NCBI GenBank assembly: GCA_964471595.1
Contig: CAYYGN010000014.1
Location: 5,918-69,917, forward strand
Direction: 5' to 3'
From: JAGNXB01 sp964471595
GTDB taxonomy: Bacteria > Bacteroidota > Bacteroidia > Chitinophagales > Saprospiraceae
Length of the DNA: 64,000 nucleotides
Below are positions 16,301-24,620 of this stretch, piece after piece. The number at the start of each line of letters is the position of its first letter. Position 1 is the stretch's first letter. The notes below the pieces were generated by a model. The model ran no database searches. It was not told where the DNA came from and worked only from the letters and a program-made list of their open reading frames with translations. The translations under genes were made by a program, and so were the position numbers.

Positions 16301-18619
16301 GGATGTATCCGGGCATCCGGGAGGGGGTGACGTATCCAAACGAAAAACGATCCGGTATAAACCGGTATCCCTGCCGGTGATGACCAGGGAATCCCCTTCC
16401 ACCATGGCCGGGTTGGTGCCGGAAGGAATCTGGACGACCGACCAATTACCTGGTTCACTTGTGTTTTGGAGGTCCGGCAACCATACCGATGCATCCGTTT
16501 CACAAAACGGACCCGGGGGAAGTGTGGCTACACTGGGACAAGCACAGTTTTCGACAAATATTTGAACGGATTCCTGGATATTGGCACAGGGCGCTTGCGC
16601 ATTGACAGATGTCCATGTAAAGGTGTAGCTGTCCGGACCGGGCACGTTCTGGAAATTGACCAGCGGGAATGCCCCACCAACCGGCGCATTATCGGTATTG
16701 GACCAAGAACCAATGACGTTGGCATCCAGGAGAAGGGTGTCAAAATTGATCCAGGTATTGTAAGTGCCTCCCAACGATTCATTGCAGATGGAAATCTGGG
16801 AGGGCAAAATGCCATAAGGTGCCGGCACTTCATGAAAATAGGTCAAAAAAGTATCCACGCAGGCACCAACCTGGTAGAAAACAAAGAGACTGTCGCCGGT
16901 CTGAGGGGTGATGAAACCGTTGACCTGATTGGTCGTTTCGAACGGGAGCGCCGAATAATACCGGTATTGGCCGCCCAGAAAACTGCTGTCAATGACCGGC
17001 AACTGGCTTACCGCGATCGGAAATCCGGTACAAACAGGCATATTGGCGGGTCCTTTGAGATCCGGACGGGCCGGATTGCCGGCGACATTCACAAAGGCGG
17101 TATCAGAGCAGGTCTTGCCGTTGGCGAGGGTCTTGGACAGGATCAGGGCATAAAGGCCCGGATGTTCGGTAAACGCCAGAAGATCCTGCTGCCCGCTCAG
17201 CAAACTGACACCCGGCGGAGTCTGCCACCAGATATCCGGTGTCGCTCCCTGGTAAGTGGATCCCAGGCCGTTCAGTCCCAATACAGGTGTATAACAATCA
17301 ATCGTACCGGGGGCCACCGCCTGGGCATTAAATGCCAGGACGACGAGGTCCAGGACAACCACGCTGTCACACCCGTTGGCCGGATTGGTCAACGTCTGTG
17401 TATAGACCCCGGTTTTGTTGTAGGAATTAGTACCAATAAAAACGAATTCATCCTGGCAAATGGTGTCTTTGATCTGGACGTGTACTGCCGGCGTCACCAC
17501 CAACCGGAGTTCGACGATGCTGTCGCATCCGTTAAAAGCAGGGAATGTGTCCCTGACCTGGGTGGTGGAACAATAGGAAGTTGCTCCCAGCATCACACAC
17601 TGCCCTTCACATACCGTAGTATCCAGGATCTGCACAGGGAGAGGCGTCCCGATATGGATCCGGAGACAATTGCCGCTCAAATCTCCGCAAAAAGGGGGTT
17701 GGGCTGAAAAAAGGGAATCCCGGATCAGGGGGATGGTAAGGTTACCATCAGGCTGAAGAAGGGAATCCTGGTCAGCCAGGGCAAATGAAAGACCACACAC
17801 ATCCCAGGTACCGGTCTGTGCACCGGTGAGGTTGACACTGTCTACATAGGCTTGGAAAATCCCTTCGTATGCCACCATGAACGTGTAGTCATACAACGTG
17901 GAATCGGGTGGACCTGCCAGATAGAAGGGTTGCAGTTCCAGATCCAGCAAGGAATCGCCTGCACAAATCCACCAGGGTCCCTGCTCTGTCAGCGAACCCC
18001 CATAAGCCTGGCAGCTACAGTCGATGCCAGTTTCATCACAGAATACCAGGGAGAAGTTGAGGAATTGGCCGGATTCGATCTCGGTGCAATTCTTCACGAG
18101 GATTTTCCACTGCCCGTTGACCGGGCCTGTATCGATATCGTCCAGATCCCCTCCGGATGGGTAATACTGACCGGTATAATTCCGGAAAACCTCCCAAAGC
18201 TGATCATTGGACCACTTATCCTGAAACCCGGCATCCGGATTGGCCGGATAAACGGAGGGCAGGAACTGGATATTCCAGGAGGATAATGCCGAGCTGGCAT
18301 ATCCGCTGGTCATGGCGGGTCCTGTCAGGGCCAGGGTATCTCCACCCGGAGATATCAGGTACATTTCAAGTGACCAGACGTAGTTGTGCTGGAAATGGAC
18401 ATTCAATGCGCAGATGCCCTGAAAGGGATCCGCAAGATCATCATTGGAGGCCCCTTTGATATTGAGGATGAATTCCCGGTAATAACAGGTATCCAGACCC
18501 GAAGGTGGCAGGGTCAGCGGGCAATTCAGACACTCACACACCTGACCCCTGGCCTCAACGGCCCACCCGAATAGAAGCCCGATGATGCCTCCTATGAGTA
18601 GCGGTCTGATCAAGTTCAC
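13367..18619 (-). CDS. Giant repeat protein with T9SS type B (gliding-motility CHU_C) sorting domain
   Basis: 1750 residues with a signal peptide (1-25). Residues about 40-200 resemble a proprotein-convertase P-domain-like beta-sandwich (NVHFQHNYVWSLEMYLISP, ... WKILVKNC). Two ~50-residue modules (VCEGQ... and ICQDE..., about 336-427) follow. Residues 612 to about 1332 are a tandem array with repeat starts near 612, 795, 977, 1153 and 1332, each unit containing a VCN motif and a CxCP motif. The last 85 residues are the CHU_C domain with IPSAFSPNGDGVND and IYDRWGN. Predicted to be exported through T9SS and fixed to the surface; an adhesin or gliding role is inference. No enzyme domain was seen. 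Confidence 0.88.
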   Translation of the reverse strand: MNLIRPLLIGGIIGLLFGWAVEARGQVCECLNCPLTLPPSGLDTCYYREFILNIKGASNDDLADPFQGICALNVHFQHNYVWSLEMYLISPGGDTLALTGPAMTSGYASSALSSWNIQFLPSVYPANPDAGFQDKWSNDQLWEVFRNYTGQYYPSGGDLDDIDTGPVNGQWKILVKNCTEIESGQFLNFSLVFCDETGIDCSCQAYGGSLTEQGPWWICAGDSLLDLELQPFYLAGPPDSTLYDYTFMVAYEGIFQAYVDSVNLTGAQTGTWDVCGLSFALADQDSLLQPDGNLTIPLIRDSLFSAQPPFCGDLSGNCLRIHIGTPLPVQILDTTVCEGQCVMLGATSYCSTTQVRDTFPAFNGCDSIVELRLVVTPAVHVQIKDTICQDEFVFIGTNSYNKTGVYTQTLTNPANGCDSVVVLDLVVLAFNAQAVAPGTIDCYTPVLGLNGLGSTYQGATPDIWWQTPPGVSLLSGQQDLLAFTEHPGLYALILSKTLANGKTCSDTAFVNVAGNPARPDLKGPANMPVCTGFPIAVSQLPVIDSSFLGGQYRYYSALPFETTNQVNGFITPQTGDSLFVFYQVGACVDTFLTYFHEVPAPYGILPSQISICNESLGGTYNTWINFDTLLLDANVIGSWSNTDNAPVGGAFPLVNFQNVPGPDSYTFTWTSVNAQAPCANIQESVQIFVENCACPSVATLPPGPFCETDASVWLPDLQNTSEPGNWSVVQIPSGTNPAMVEGDSLVITGRDTGLYRIVFRLDTSPPPGCPDTSAHDFVIHGIPTAILPAVDTVCNDPGSGLWPTIRYLDQLILEGDTGGIWLPLSLPPSFLTGDTVSFVGLSPGEYAFQYTTQAAEIPCPESQYLLMVTVLDCVCPPLQVQETDTLCSDIEAKPLGAYQQSGGTGIWSILSAPPGGNPASISSSNVLITDPADPGLYLLGFTLSDSPGGACVTRDTLSLLLVAGVDARVPPADTVCNQVGSLVYPVQLDFSTLLTGVDTAGQWISLDNPGAQGSLPFLDFTGVQPGHYEFLFLTQSAMPPCLDRHLPLTITVRDCQCPGFQDTIRCTDNGTLDLNELHDFPGLVSWTVTGVPTGASTPALNGSLFAPPGVPGVYVLRATWQNGPEKVCPDSASISVEWVHADPLKVRPVIRVCNQDSPFGPGMLWLDSLITSGAGTGLWTDLDNSGAAGTLPWLDFTGVLPGVYRFMYVRQATGPCPARQDTVLVRVDECLCPDLLLQAGTAGCNRNDLFQLGPLAQGLPPGSWTVWQAPPGLNPAQVNGSELWIQQADPGHYYLLYTLQDPVAGCPDTAGTVFVLDAGLEAGMAPDTLHVCQGDDVQVQLDAWLTGAQSGGFWTQDSTGGNWLPGLAPQTGLWIASKLAVPAGAYPVYYIHLNQGACPADTARLMVDVVGLPDPVAGPDTVLDCLYPEVILGMPGAPVGWPLVHTWFLGGQPVSNQPVVTATLPGMYVWEIRHEIWGCARRDTVMVAEGVPPPTNISYSITPPNCLSSDGTLDITNVLGGLGPFMFRLQQGAFQVDNRFDSLAPGSYLLEVEDARGCRLDTIFDLEALVPFSVMLGPDLVVAPGAMVNLKATLNGMPVMPAAVTWLPFGIQCLSCLEQSFAIDQDVQAIILIEDGTGCIAADSVWITVFGEAARFYIPSAFSPNGDGVNDRFVLFGNDAVVRVNDMRIYDRWGNLLYELPILIPGDLTAGWDGTSGGRPLDPGVYIYTMTIEWADGRNQILKGEVILLK
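14626..16786 (-). repeat. Tandem coding repeats, four copies of about 180 codons
   Basis: Within the 1750-residue protein, units begin at residues 612, 795, 977, 1153 and 1332 (spacing 183, 182, 176, 179). Each has an SxxxLDFSTLL-like segment, a G-W/S-L-D-N segment, an LPFLDFTGV-P-G-Y segment, a CxCP motif, then a second module ending in an AxxPxxDTVCN boundary. Sequence divergence between copies is high, so the duplication is old. Confidence 0.8.
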
Positions 18620-18866
18620 GGGGCACAGTTTTGGCTCGGAAGGACGCCCTCAGGTCCAATAACGATTCATCCCCGTGTTGCCATCGGGGAAAACCTGGTC
18701 CAAAGTTACCATTCCGCAGGCAGGGCTGCAAGTCATTCTTCGGAATATAGCAGCAAAGACGGAATCCGGCATGGATACCCCGTTGGAAGTACGCCCGTCT
18801 CAGAAGATATTCCGGACTGGGGGTGTCGCAGGCAAAGCCGACGGACGCATTCGGATGACTCCCCCC
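18620..18866. other. Intergenic region upstream of the giant gene
   Basis: No coding sequence is supported here. It holds a TAACTTTG -7 element on the minus strand (18701-18708), which would give the 1750-residue gene a leader of about 75 bases. Nothing else was recognised. Confidence 0.5.
18701..18708 (-). promoter_or_regulatory. -7 element (TAACTTTG) for the 1750-residue protein gene
   Basis: Perfect TAnnTTTG match on the minus strand, about 82 bases upstream of the ATG at 18619. Confidence 0.45.
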
Positions 18867-18897
18867 AAAAAAACAAGGGGCCCCTCGGGGCCCCTTG
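18867..18897 (-). terminator. Intrinsic terminator of the susC-susD operon
   Basis: An 11-base perfect G+C-rich stem (CAAGGGGCCCC and its complement, 18874-18897), followed on the minus strand by seven T residues (18873-18867). It starts 25 bases after the susD stop codon. Confidence 0.88.
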
Positions 18898-18922
18898 AGA
18901 AAATTTGGCAATGAAAACCGGA

Positions 18923-20323
18923 TCATTGATCCCACCAAACCGGCGTCAACAGGTCGGAAACCACGATGGCATTCGCATTGTAGGTCCTTTCGTCCTGAGA
19001 GGTCGGCAGCCGGCGGGGCACGGCGGTAACTCCGTTGGCCACTCCTTCCGGATTGGGCGTCAGCGCGGGGATATTGGTACGGCGCCAGTCATTCCACACT
19101 TCGGGCTGGGTGAACATGGCCACATACTTGTGCGTCATGATCTTTGCCAACGTGATGGTGGCATCCGTTTCCGAAGCCTGGATGGCCACATACGCAGCCG
19201 GGGCTGGCGCACCGGTCACCTGCTGAATATGGGCAAGGATAGCTTCATTGTGTGCGGCGGCGGCGCGGATAGGGTTGCCCGAACGAAGCGCAGCCTCTGC
19301 TTCAATGAACTTGGCCTCTACATAAGTCACCATGGGAGAGTTGGAGGTCGGCGATGCGAAATAGGAACCGACGTTGGAGGTCGTCACATCCTGGGAGCCG
19401 ACCACAGATCCCGTGTAATTGCCATTACCATCCGGAGCGGCATAGAACGGCAGACGAGGATCGTCAATGGCGTCCAGCAATTCAATGAAAGGAGCAGCCA
19501 TTTTGATGTAATTCGCCCGGGTGAAGTTGAATGCGTACCACTGGTTGAGCGAGTTTCCATCACCGGGGAATACGGCGTTGCAATCGGAGGCCGGACTTGT
19601 GAAACCGGCAGCATATGCCAGGTCCAACGCTGCCAGAGCATCCGTGGCGGATTGAGCCGGGCTGCGCTTGCTCAGACGGTTGGCATAACGGGCCTTGAGC
19701 ACATAAGCCGTTCCCAGCCAGGCATTGGCATCCCCTCCGAAAATCAGGTCATCTGATCCCGGGGAAGTAGCATTGGCGTCAGCCGGTTTCTGGAAATTGA
19801 CAATAGCCTCGTCCAGCAGGGACTGAATGTCCTGATAGATGATCTCCTGACTGTCGTAGTTCGGATTCCAATTGGCTTCTCCGAGGCTGCCCTGGTTGGC
19901 TTCCCGGTTGGGAACATCCCCCCATAAATCCGACGTCAGCGCGAGGTTCATGGCTTTCATGACCTGGCCGATCCCCTGATAATAAGGATTGCCATCCCCG
20001 GCGGCTTCGATAAGGAGGTTACAATCATTCATCACGGAATAGAGGGACGCCCATTCGTTGGTATTGTCCCCTTCCAGAATGGTGTAGTTGGTTCTCTCCA
20101 ATGACTGAAACTGGACACCGGTGGTCTGTTGCATGATCATGGAGGAAAAACGCGCCAGTTCTCCGCCAAAGTGAGCGAAGGAGGCCACCTGGATCACTGT
20201 GGTGAGCAGGGCCGGATTGGCCTCGGTGGGGCTGTTGGGCGAGAATTCATAGCCGTCCACATACTTGCTGCAGGAACTCGCCAGCAAGGTGACAGCCATG
20301 ATGCCTATGATTAGTTTTTTCAT
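18923..20323 (-). CDS. SusD/RagB-family surface lipoprotein
   Basis: 466 residues. The signal peptide ends in a clear lipobox (LLASSC, Cys about residue 18), so the protein is an outer-membrane lipoprotein. The helical TPR-like SusD fold is indicated by the early NSPTEANPA segment, GIGQVMKAMNLALTSDLWGDVP and the C-terminal WNDWRRTNIPAL block; it resembles the SusD-like_2 group. It forms the lid that hands nutrient to the SusC channel. The ATG at 20323 is 22 bases after the susC stop codon. The substrate is not evident: no glycoside hydrolase, peptidase or hybrid sensor lies beside the pair. Confidence 0.93.
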   Translation of the reverse strand: MKKLIIGIMAVTLLASSCSKYVDGYEFSPNSPTEANPALLTTVIQVASFAHFGGELARFSSMIMQQTTGVQFQSLERTNYTILEGDNTNEWASLYSVMNDCNLLIEAAGDGNPYYQGIGQVMKAMNLALTSDLWGDVPNREANQGSLGEANWNPNYDSQEIIYQDIQSLLDEAIVNFQKPADANATSPGSDDLIFGGDANAWLGTAYVLKARYANRLSKRSPAQSATDALAALDLAYAAGFTSPASDCNAVFPGDGNSLNQWYAFNFTRANYIKMAAPFIELLDAIDDPRLPFYAAPDGNGNYTGSVVGSQDVTTSNVGSYFASPTSNSPMVTYVEAKFIEAEAALRSGNPIRAAAAHNEAILAHIQQVTGAPAPAAYVAIQASETDATITLAKIMTHKYVAMFTQPEVWNDWRRTNIPALTPNPEGVANGVTAVPRRLPTSQDERTYNANAIVVSDLLTPVWWDQ

Positions 20324-20345
20324 CGTTGTTCTTTTTTTGTTCAGG

Positions 20346-23300
20346 TTAGAAAGTGGCATTCAGACCGAAAATGAAGGACTTCGTGCTTGGCATGTTGAAG
20401 TAATCGAATCCTCCGACATTCGAGCCCGCTCCTGTAAGGGATGTCTCGGGGTCAACCCCTGTGTAGTCTGTGCTCAGCCACAAATTCCGGCCGGTGAAGA
20501 ACACGTTGGCATTCTTGACAAAACCACCCGCATTGAGCGGAATGTCATAGCTGACGGTCAATTCGCGCAGACGAATCCAACTACCGTCTTCCACGTTCTG
20601 TTCCGTAGCGGAACCGTTGTCACCGATATAACGGTTGAAGTAGGTGAAGGCATCCACCGGAATGTCATTGGGGGTACCGTCCTCCTTCACACCCGGGATG
20701 ATGTAGGAACGTCCGCGATCGGCGGATTCTTCCGTTCTTCCCAACCGGTGCAAACGTGCCATAGTTCCACTCCAGAGTTGACCGCCCTCCCGGATATCCA
20801 AGAGTCCGTAAACGCGGAATCCATAGAAGGAGAAGGAGTTGCCGATGCCGGCCAGCCAATCGGGATAGGGATTGCCTACGTTGCCGCGGGCAGCATCCAC
20901 GATGGGTACACCGCTGGAGTTGATGATCAGGTTGCCGCTGGCATCCCGCTTCCACCTGGTTGCATAGAAAGCACCATACGGATCTCCGACAATGGCGAAA
21001 GATCCGATGGAAGCGAATGCCACTTCCACGTTGATCTCATCCACACCATCCGCCAGGGCAGTGACCTCGTTGACGTTGCGGTTCCAGTTGGCGGCGATAT
21101 CCCACTTGAAATTCCGGGTGTTGATGACGTTGACGCCGAGTTCGATTTCCCATCCTTTGTTGACCATCTCACCGATGTTGACAAAGGCGTTCTCGAATCC
21201 CGTTGAAGGCGCAATGGGGCGGCTGACCAGCAGGTTGGAGCTCTTCGAGTCATAGTAGTTGACATCGAGGTTGATCCTTTCGTTGAAAAAGCGCAGGTTG
21301 ACACCGGCTTCGATGGTGGTGACCACCTCGGGCTCCAGGTCCACGTTACCCAGGAGGGAGCTTTGTCCAAAGGCGTTCTGGCCTCCATAAGGGAATCCGA
21401 GACCGTCCGTGAAACCATCGGTGATGAACGGCTGGGTATAGTAGGTAACCGTTTGGTAAGCCGGGGGCTCAATACCTGCCTGGGCCACACTGAAACGGGC
21501 TTTACCGAAAGAAAGCACACTGTTGGGCATCAACTCGGAGAATACCCAGGACAGGTTGGCGCCAGGATAGAAAAATCCTTTTTCACGCGCATCCTTACCA
21601 AAGGAGGAAGCCCAGTCATTCCGGCCGGTCACTTGCAGATACAGTTGGTTTTTCCAGCTCAGTCCGGCCGAGAAGAAAGCGCCGGCAAGACGCTTTTCTA
21701 CTGTTGTCTGGCTCGAATACAGGTCGGAGGCATTGCTCAGGTTGTAGAAACCAGGAATGGCCAGATTGCGACCACGGGCAAAGGCATCGTCGTCATACCG
21801 GGAGTTGAGGTTCATACCCAGTGTGAGCGAACCGTCAAGATCCGTCGCCAGATTGCCTGTTCCCGTGGCAAAAAGGTCCGTGTTGATCTCGCGGTGCCGT
21901 TGGGTATTTTCCCATACTTCCCCTACCGGTGCCGGGGGATCATTGGCACCAACAGCAAATATCTGCTTCCTTCTGTCCGTATATTGGTCCACGCCGACCC
22001 GGGCGGTAATATCCAGCCATGTCAGCGGAGAATAAGTCCCCGTAATGGCCCCTGTCAGACGATCCACGTCGCCGGTGAGCGGGTTGTTGTAGGCCGACCA
22101 GAGCGGGTTGTCGTAGGCAAAGAAGTAATTGTAGGCCGATCCGTCGGGATTGTCATATCCGTTGGGGCCTTCTCCGCCGATGATGTTGAAGTTGGGGTGC
22201 ATCCTCGTCAGGGAAAGCATGATACCCGACAAGTTGGAACCGTTCTGGGCCTTGATGTCCTGTGTATTGGTATAACTACCAAAACCGGAGAATTTGAAGG
22301 CGCCTACTCGGGTATCCGCATTGATCCGGAATGAATTCCGCTGCAGTTCCGTGTTGGGAACGATCCCCGTCTGGTTGGTATTTCCGTAGGAAAAGCGGAA
22401 CTGGGCAGCCTCGGTGCCGGCAGAGATGGCCACATTGTTGTTCCAGGTCTGACCGGTCTCGAAGAAATTGCCATAGTTGTCGTAGGCCTGCGGTGCATTG
22501 GGGTTGTTGGGACCGATTTCGGAACCCCAAACGTTGGAGGTATTGGTCTGATAATTACCTGCAGCGACCACATTTCCATTGGCATCAAAACGGCCACCTC
22601 CGGTGCCTCCCGTGTACTTGTCCTGTAATTCGGGCAACTTGTTGACCTCGTCCAGCGACAGGCTGGAATTCAGGGTAACGGAAAGGCCTTTCTTGCCTTT
22701 TTTGGTGGTGATCAGAATAACACCATTGGCGGCGCGTGTGCCATACAAGGCTGCGGCGGCAGGACCTTTCAGGATGTTCAGGCTCTCGATGTCGTTGGGG
22801 TTGATGTCCAGCGCCCGGTTGGAATTGTTGACCCCGTTGAGTCCGGCATTGAAGGGATAGTCACCGGCCACGGAACCGTTGGTCTGGTTGTCATAAGGCA
22901 CGCCATCGACCACGAACAGCGGTTGGTTGTTGCCGGTAAATGTCGAGTTGCCCCGGATGAGGATCTTGGACGAGGCGCCCGGCGTTCCCCCGGACCCGAT
23001 GACCTGGACACCGGCCGCTTTGGCAGCAAGTCCCTGAACGACATTGACTTCACCGGATCTCACCACATCGCCACCGGAAACGGATTTGACCGCATAGCCC
23101 AGCGATTTTTCCTCCTTGGAAATACCCAAGGCGGTGACGACGGCTGTTTCCAGCAGAAGCACGTCGGAAGACAGGGTGACATCGGCGATGTTGGAAGCGC
23201 CGAGAATCACCTCCCGGGTCCCGTAACCCGTGTAACTGACAACGAGCGCATCCGACCCGGCAGGCACTTCAACGGAGTACTTGCCCTCGAGATTGGTCGT

Positions 23301-23450
23301 GGTGCCGATGGTCGTCCCTTTCACGATCACGGAGGCCCCAATGAGAGGTTCCCCGTTTTCGTCGGAAACGCTTCCCCTGACGGTCCTTTGAGCGACCGCC
23401 ATGGATGCGAAGCCCAACAGGACGAGGAGCAATAGTAAGCCCTTTTTCAT
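20346..23450 (-). CDS. SusC/RagA-family TonB-linked outer-membrane transporter
   Basis: 1034 residues. Signal peptide (MKKGLLLLLVLL...AVAQ), then a carboxypeptidase-regulatory-like domain (about 22-105, GSVSDENGEPLIGASV). The SusC plug follows, with the segments VQGLAAKAAGVQV, ILIRGNSTFTGNN, PLFVVDGVPYDN and AALYGTRAANGVI. A long beta-barrel ends in SFIFGLNATF with a terminal phenylalanine, as in outer-membrane barrels. It imports large ligands with TonB energy and pairs with the downstream SusD. The longer frame to 23642 is rejected because the signal peptide starts at 23450. No ECF sigma or anti-sigma pair adjoins it. Confidence 0.95.
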   Translation of the reverse strand: MKKGLLLLLVLLGFASMAVAQRTVRGSVSDENGEPLIGASVIVKGTTIGTTTNLEGKYSVEVPAGSDALVVSYTGYGTREVILGASNIADVTLSSDVLLLETAVVTALGISKEEKSLGYAVKSVSGGDVVRSGEVNVVQGLAAKAAGVQVIGSGGTPGASSKILIRGNSTFTGNNQPLFVVDGVPYDNQTNGSVAGDYPFNAGLNGVNNSNRALDINPNDIESLNILKGPAAAALYGTRAANGVILITTKKGKKGLSVTLNSSLSLDEVNKLPELQDKYTGGTGGGRFDANGNVVAAGNYQTNTSNVWGSEIGPNNPNAPQAYDNYGNFFETGQTWNNNVAISAGTEAAQFRFSYGNTNQTGIVPNTELQRNSFRINADTRVGAFKFSGFGSYTNTQDIKAQNGSNLSGIMLSLTRMHPNFNIIGGEGPNGYDNPDGSAYNYFFAYDNPLWSAYNNPLTGDVDRLTGAITGTYSPLTWLDITARVGVDQYTDRRKQIFAVGANDPPAPVGEVWENTQRHREINTDLFATGTGNLATDLDGSLTLGMNLNSRYDDDAFARGRNLAIPGFYNLSNASDLYSSQTTVEKRLAGAFFSAGLSWKNQLYLQVTGRNDWASSFGKDAREKGFFYPGANLSWVFSELMPNSVLSFGKARFSVAQAGIEPPAYQTVTYYTQPFITDGFTDGLGFPYGGQNAFGQSSLLGNVDLEPEVVTTIEAGVNLRFFNERINLDVNYYDSKSSNLLVSRPIAPSTGFENAFVNIGEMVNKGWEIELGVNVINTRNFKWDIAANWNRNVNEVTALADGVDEINVEVAFASIGSFAIVGDPYGAFYATRWKRDASGNLIINSSGVPIVDAARGNVGNPYPDWLAGIGNSFSFYGFRVYGLLDIREGGQLWSGTMARLHRLGRTEESADRGRSYIIPGVKEDGTPNDIPVDAFTYFNRYIGDNGSATEQNVEDGSWIRLRELTVSYDIPLNAGGFVKNANVFFTGRNLWLSTDYTGVDPETSLTGAGSNVGGFDYFNMPSTKSFIFGLNATF

Positions 23451-23580
23451 ACGTTTGTTAGGTTTGGTGAATGGATCTGATTTAACAAATAAGGAAGGAA
23501 TGATTAACATTCCCTTAACCCTATCAACGGCGAATGTAGAGAATTCGCTGCAATCAAATGGAAACCAGACGTAATATTTT

Positions 23581-24315
23581 TTATACCAGAAGGTTTCTGT
23601 ACATCCTGATAGTATTCGCCAGGCCATAGTAAAGACTGTCACAAATCAGTGCATGCCCGATGGATACCTCCTCAATGTTGGGCAGGCTTTCTCTGTAGAA
23701 TCTCAGGTTATCCAGATTGAGATCGTGGCCGGCATTCAATCCGATTTCCACCCGAGCTGCCTCCCTGGCGCAGGCCTGATGCGGACTGACCGCCCGTATT
23801 CTGTCCTGCCGGTACTTCTTGGCATAGTTGCCCGTATATAATTCCACGCGGTCCGCACCGATGTCCCGCGCCCCTGCGACATGAACGGGATCGGGGTCAA
23901 TGAAGATCGAAACCCGAATACCCGCCTCCCGGAGTCTGGCCGTCACCTCCCGAAGGAACCCCTTATGGGCCAGCGTGTCCCAACCACCATCCGATGTCAG
24001 GGCATCCGGGGCATCCGGTACCAAGGTGCACTGTTCGGGCCGCACACCGACCACCCGTTGCAGAAAATCTTCGGTGGGATTTCCCTCGATGTTGAATTCC
24101 GTCTTCACCACTCCCCGCAATGCCGGGAGGTCGGCAAAACGCACATGTCTCTCATCCGGTCTCGGATGAACGGTGATGCCCTGGGCGCCGAAGGCCTCGC
24201 AATCAGCAGCTACCTGGCAGAGGTCGGGCAAATCGCCTCCCCGTGCATTCCGGATGAGGGCCACCTTGTTGAGATTGACACTAAGACGGGTCCCTGTAAT
24301 TGCGTTTGAATCCAT
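23581..24315 (-). CDS. pdxJ: Pyridoxine 5'-phosphate synthase
   Basis: 244 residues, normal for PdxJ. It condenses 1-deoxyxylulose 5-phosphate with 3-amino-2-oxopropyl phosphate in the DXP-dependent vitamin B6 pathway. Family blocks are clear: LSVNLNKVALIRNARGG, GITVHPRPDERH, EFNIEGNPT, VSIFIDPDP, ELYTGNYA, GLNAGHDLN and VSIGHALICDSL. A -7 element ends 4 bases before the ATG, so the message is probably leaderless. It is transcribed in the same direction as susCD but separated by 130 bases and unrelated in function. Confidence 0.96.
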   Translation of the reverse strand: MDSNAITGTRLSVNLNKVALIRNARGGDLPDLCQVAADCEAFGAQGITVHPRPDERHVRFADLPALRGVVKTEFNIEGNPTEDFLQRVVGVRPEQCTLVPDAPDALTSDGGWDTLAHKGFLREVTARLREAGIRVSIFIDPDPVHVAGARDIGADRVELYTGNYAKKYRQDRIRAVSPHQACAREAARVEIGLNAGHDLNLDNLRFYRESLPNIEEVSIGHALICDSLYYGLANTIRMYRNLLV

Positions 24316-24319
24316 TCCC

Positions 24320-24327
24320 CAAAGATA
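24320..24327 (-). promoter_or_regulatory. -7 element (TATCTTTG) abutting pdxJ
   Basis: Perfect consensus, ending 4 bases before the pdxJ ATG; predicts transcription starting at the start codon. Confidence 0.6.
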
Positions 24328-24384
24328 GACCCGGCAGAGACAGGGTCATATGCCAAAAAATAAGCACGGGTTCCAAAAGGTGAT

Positions 24385-24392
24385 TACCTTTG
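24385..24392 (+). promoter_or_regulatory. -7 element (TACCTTTG) for a candidate non-coding RNA
   Basis: Perfect consensus that is not followed by a credible coding start; the next strong signal is a terminator 173 bases downstream. Confidence 0.5.
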
Positions 24393-24396
24393 GTGC

Positions 24397-24592
24397 GCTA
24401 CGATGAGAAACCCGAGTCCGGCGCCTTTTTTGACCGGCCTTGAGCCCTGACGGGCGATAATTCCACTGAACAACCCCGAGGATTCTTGCATCTGGTCATC
24501 CCAAAGACCGGTGTCCGCTGTAGTGGACGCACCCTCTTACCAGAGAAAGGAATTCCTCCCTGGAGGCCGTCGGGAAACCGGCGGCCTTTTTT
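24397..24592 (+). ncRNA. Candidate stand-alone non-coding RNA of about 195 nt
   Basis: This gap between pdxJ and the glycosyltransferase gene has a promoter element, no plausible ORF of its own, several potential stem-loops (a GCCC-TGAC-GGGC hairpin near 24450, a CTGGTC/GACCGG hairpin near 24500, and a TCCGC/GTGGA hairpin near 24520) and a terminator. The glycosyltransferase has its own -7 element after the terminator, so this is not simply its leader. Size and layout would fit a housekeeping RNA such as 6S, but I recognise no family signature; it lacks tmRNA, SRP RNA and RNase P RNA motifs. A leader or attenuator acting on the next gene remains possible. Confidence 0.45.
24565..24592 (+). 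terminator. Intrinsic terminator of the candidate ncRNA
   Basis: A 9-base stem (GGCCGTCGG / CCGGCGGCC, one wobble) closed by a GAAA tetraloop and followed by six T residues (24587-24592). It lies only 17 bases before the next -7 element. Confidence 0.85.
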
Positions 24593-24608
24593 ATCTCCCG
24601 CCCCATCC

Positions 24609-24616
24609 TACCTTTA
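24609..24616 (+). promoter_or_regulatory. -7-like element (TACCTTTA) abutting the glycosyltransferase gene
   Basis: Seven of eight consensus bases, ending 4 bases before the ATG at 24621. It supports that start over the open frame upstream, which runs through the terminator. Confidence 0.5.
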
Positions 24617-24620
24617 CCGC

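Noticed and set aside
14626..16786. CRISPR-like or intergenic tandem repeats
   Set aside because: The repeats are long, diverged and in frame inside one protein gene; they are coding repeats.
24397..24592. tRNA, tmRNA, SRP RNA or RNase P RNA in the pdxJ-glycosyltransferase gap
   Set aside because: No TpsiC-type GTTCGA sequence, no CCA-end acceptor stem, no SRP tetraloop region and no RNase P conserved core could be found.
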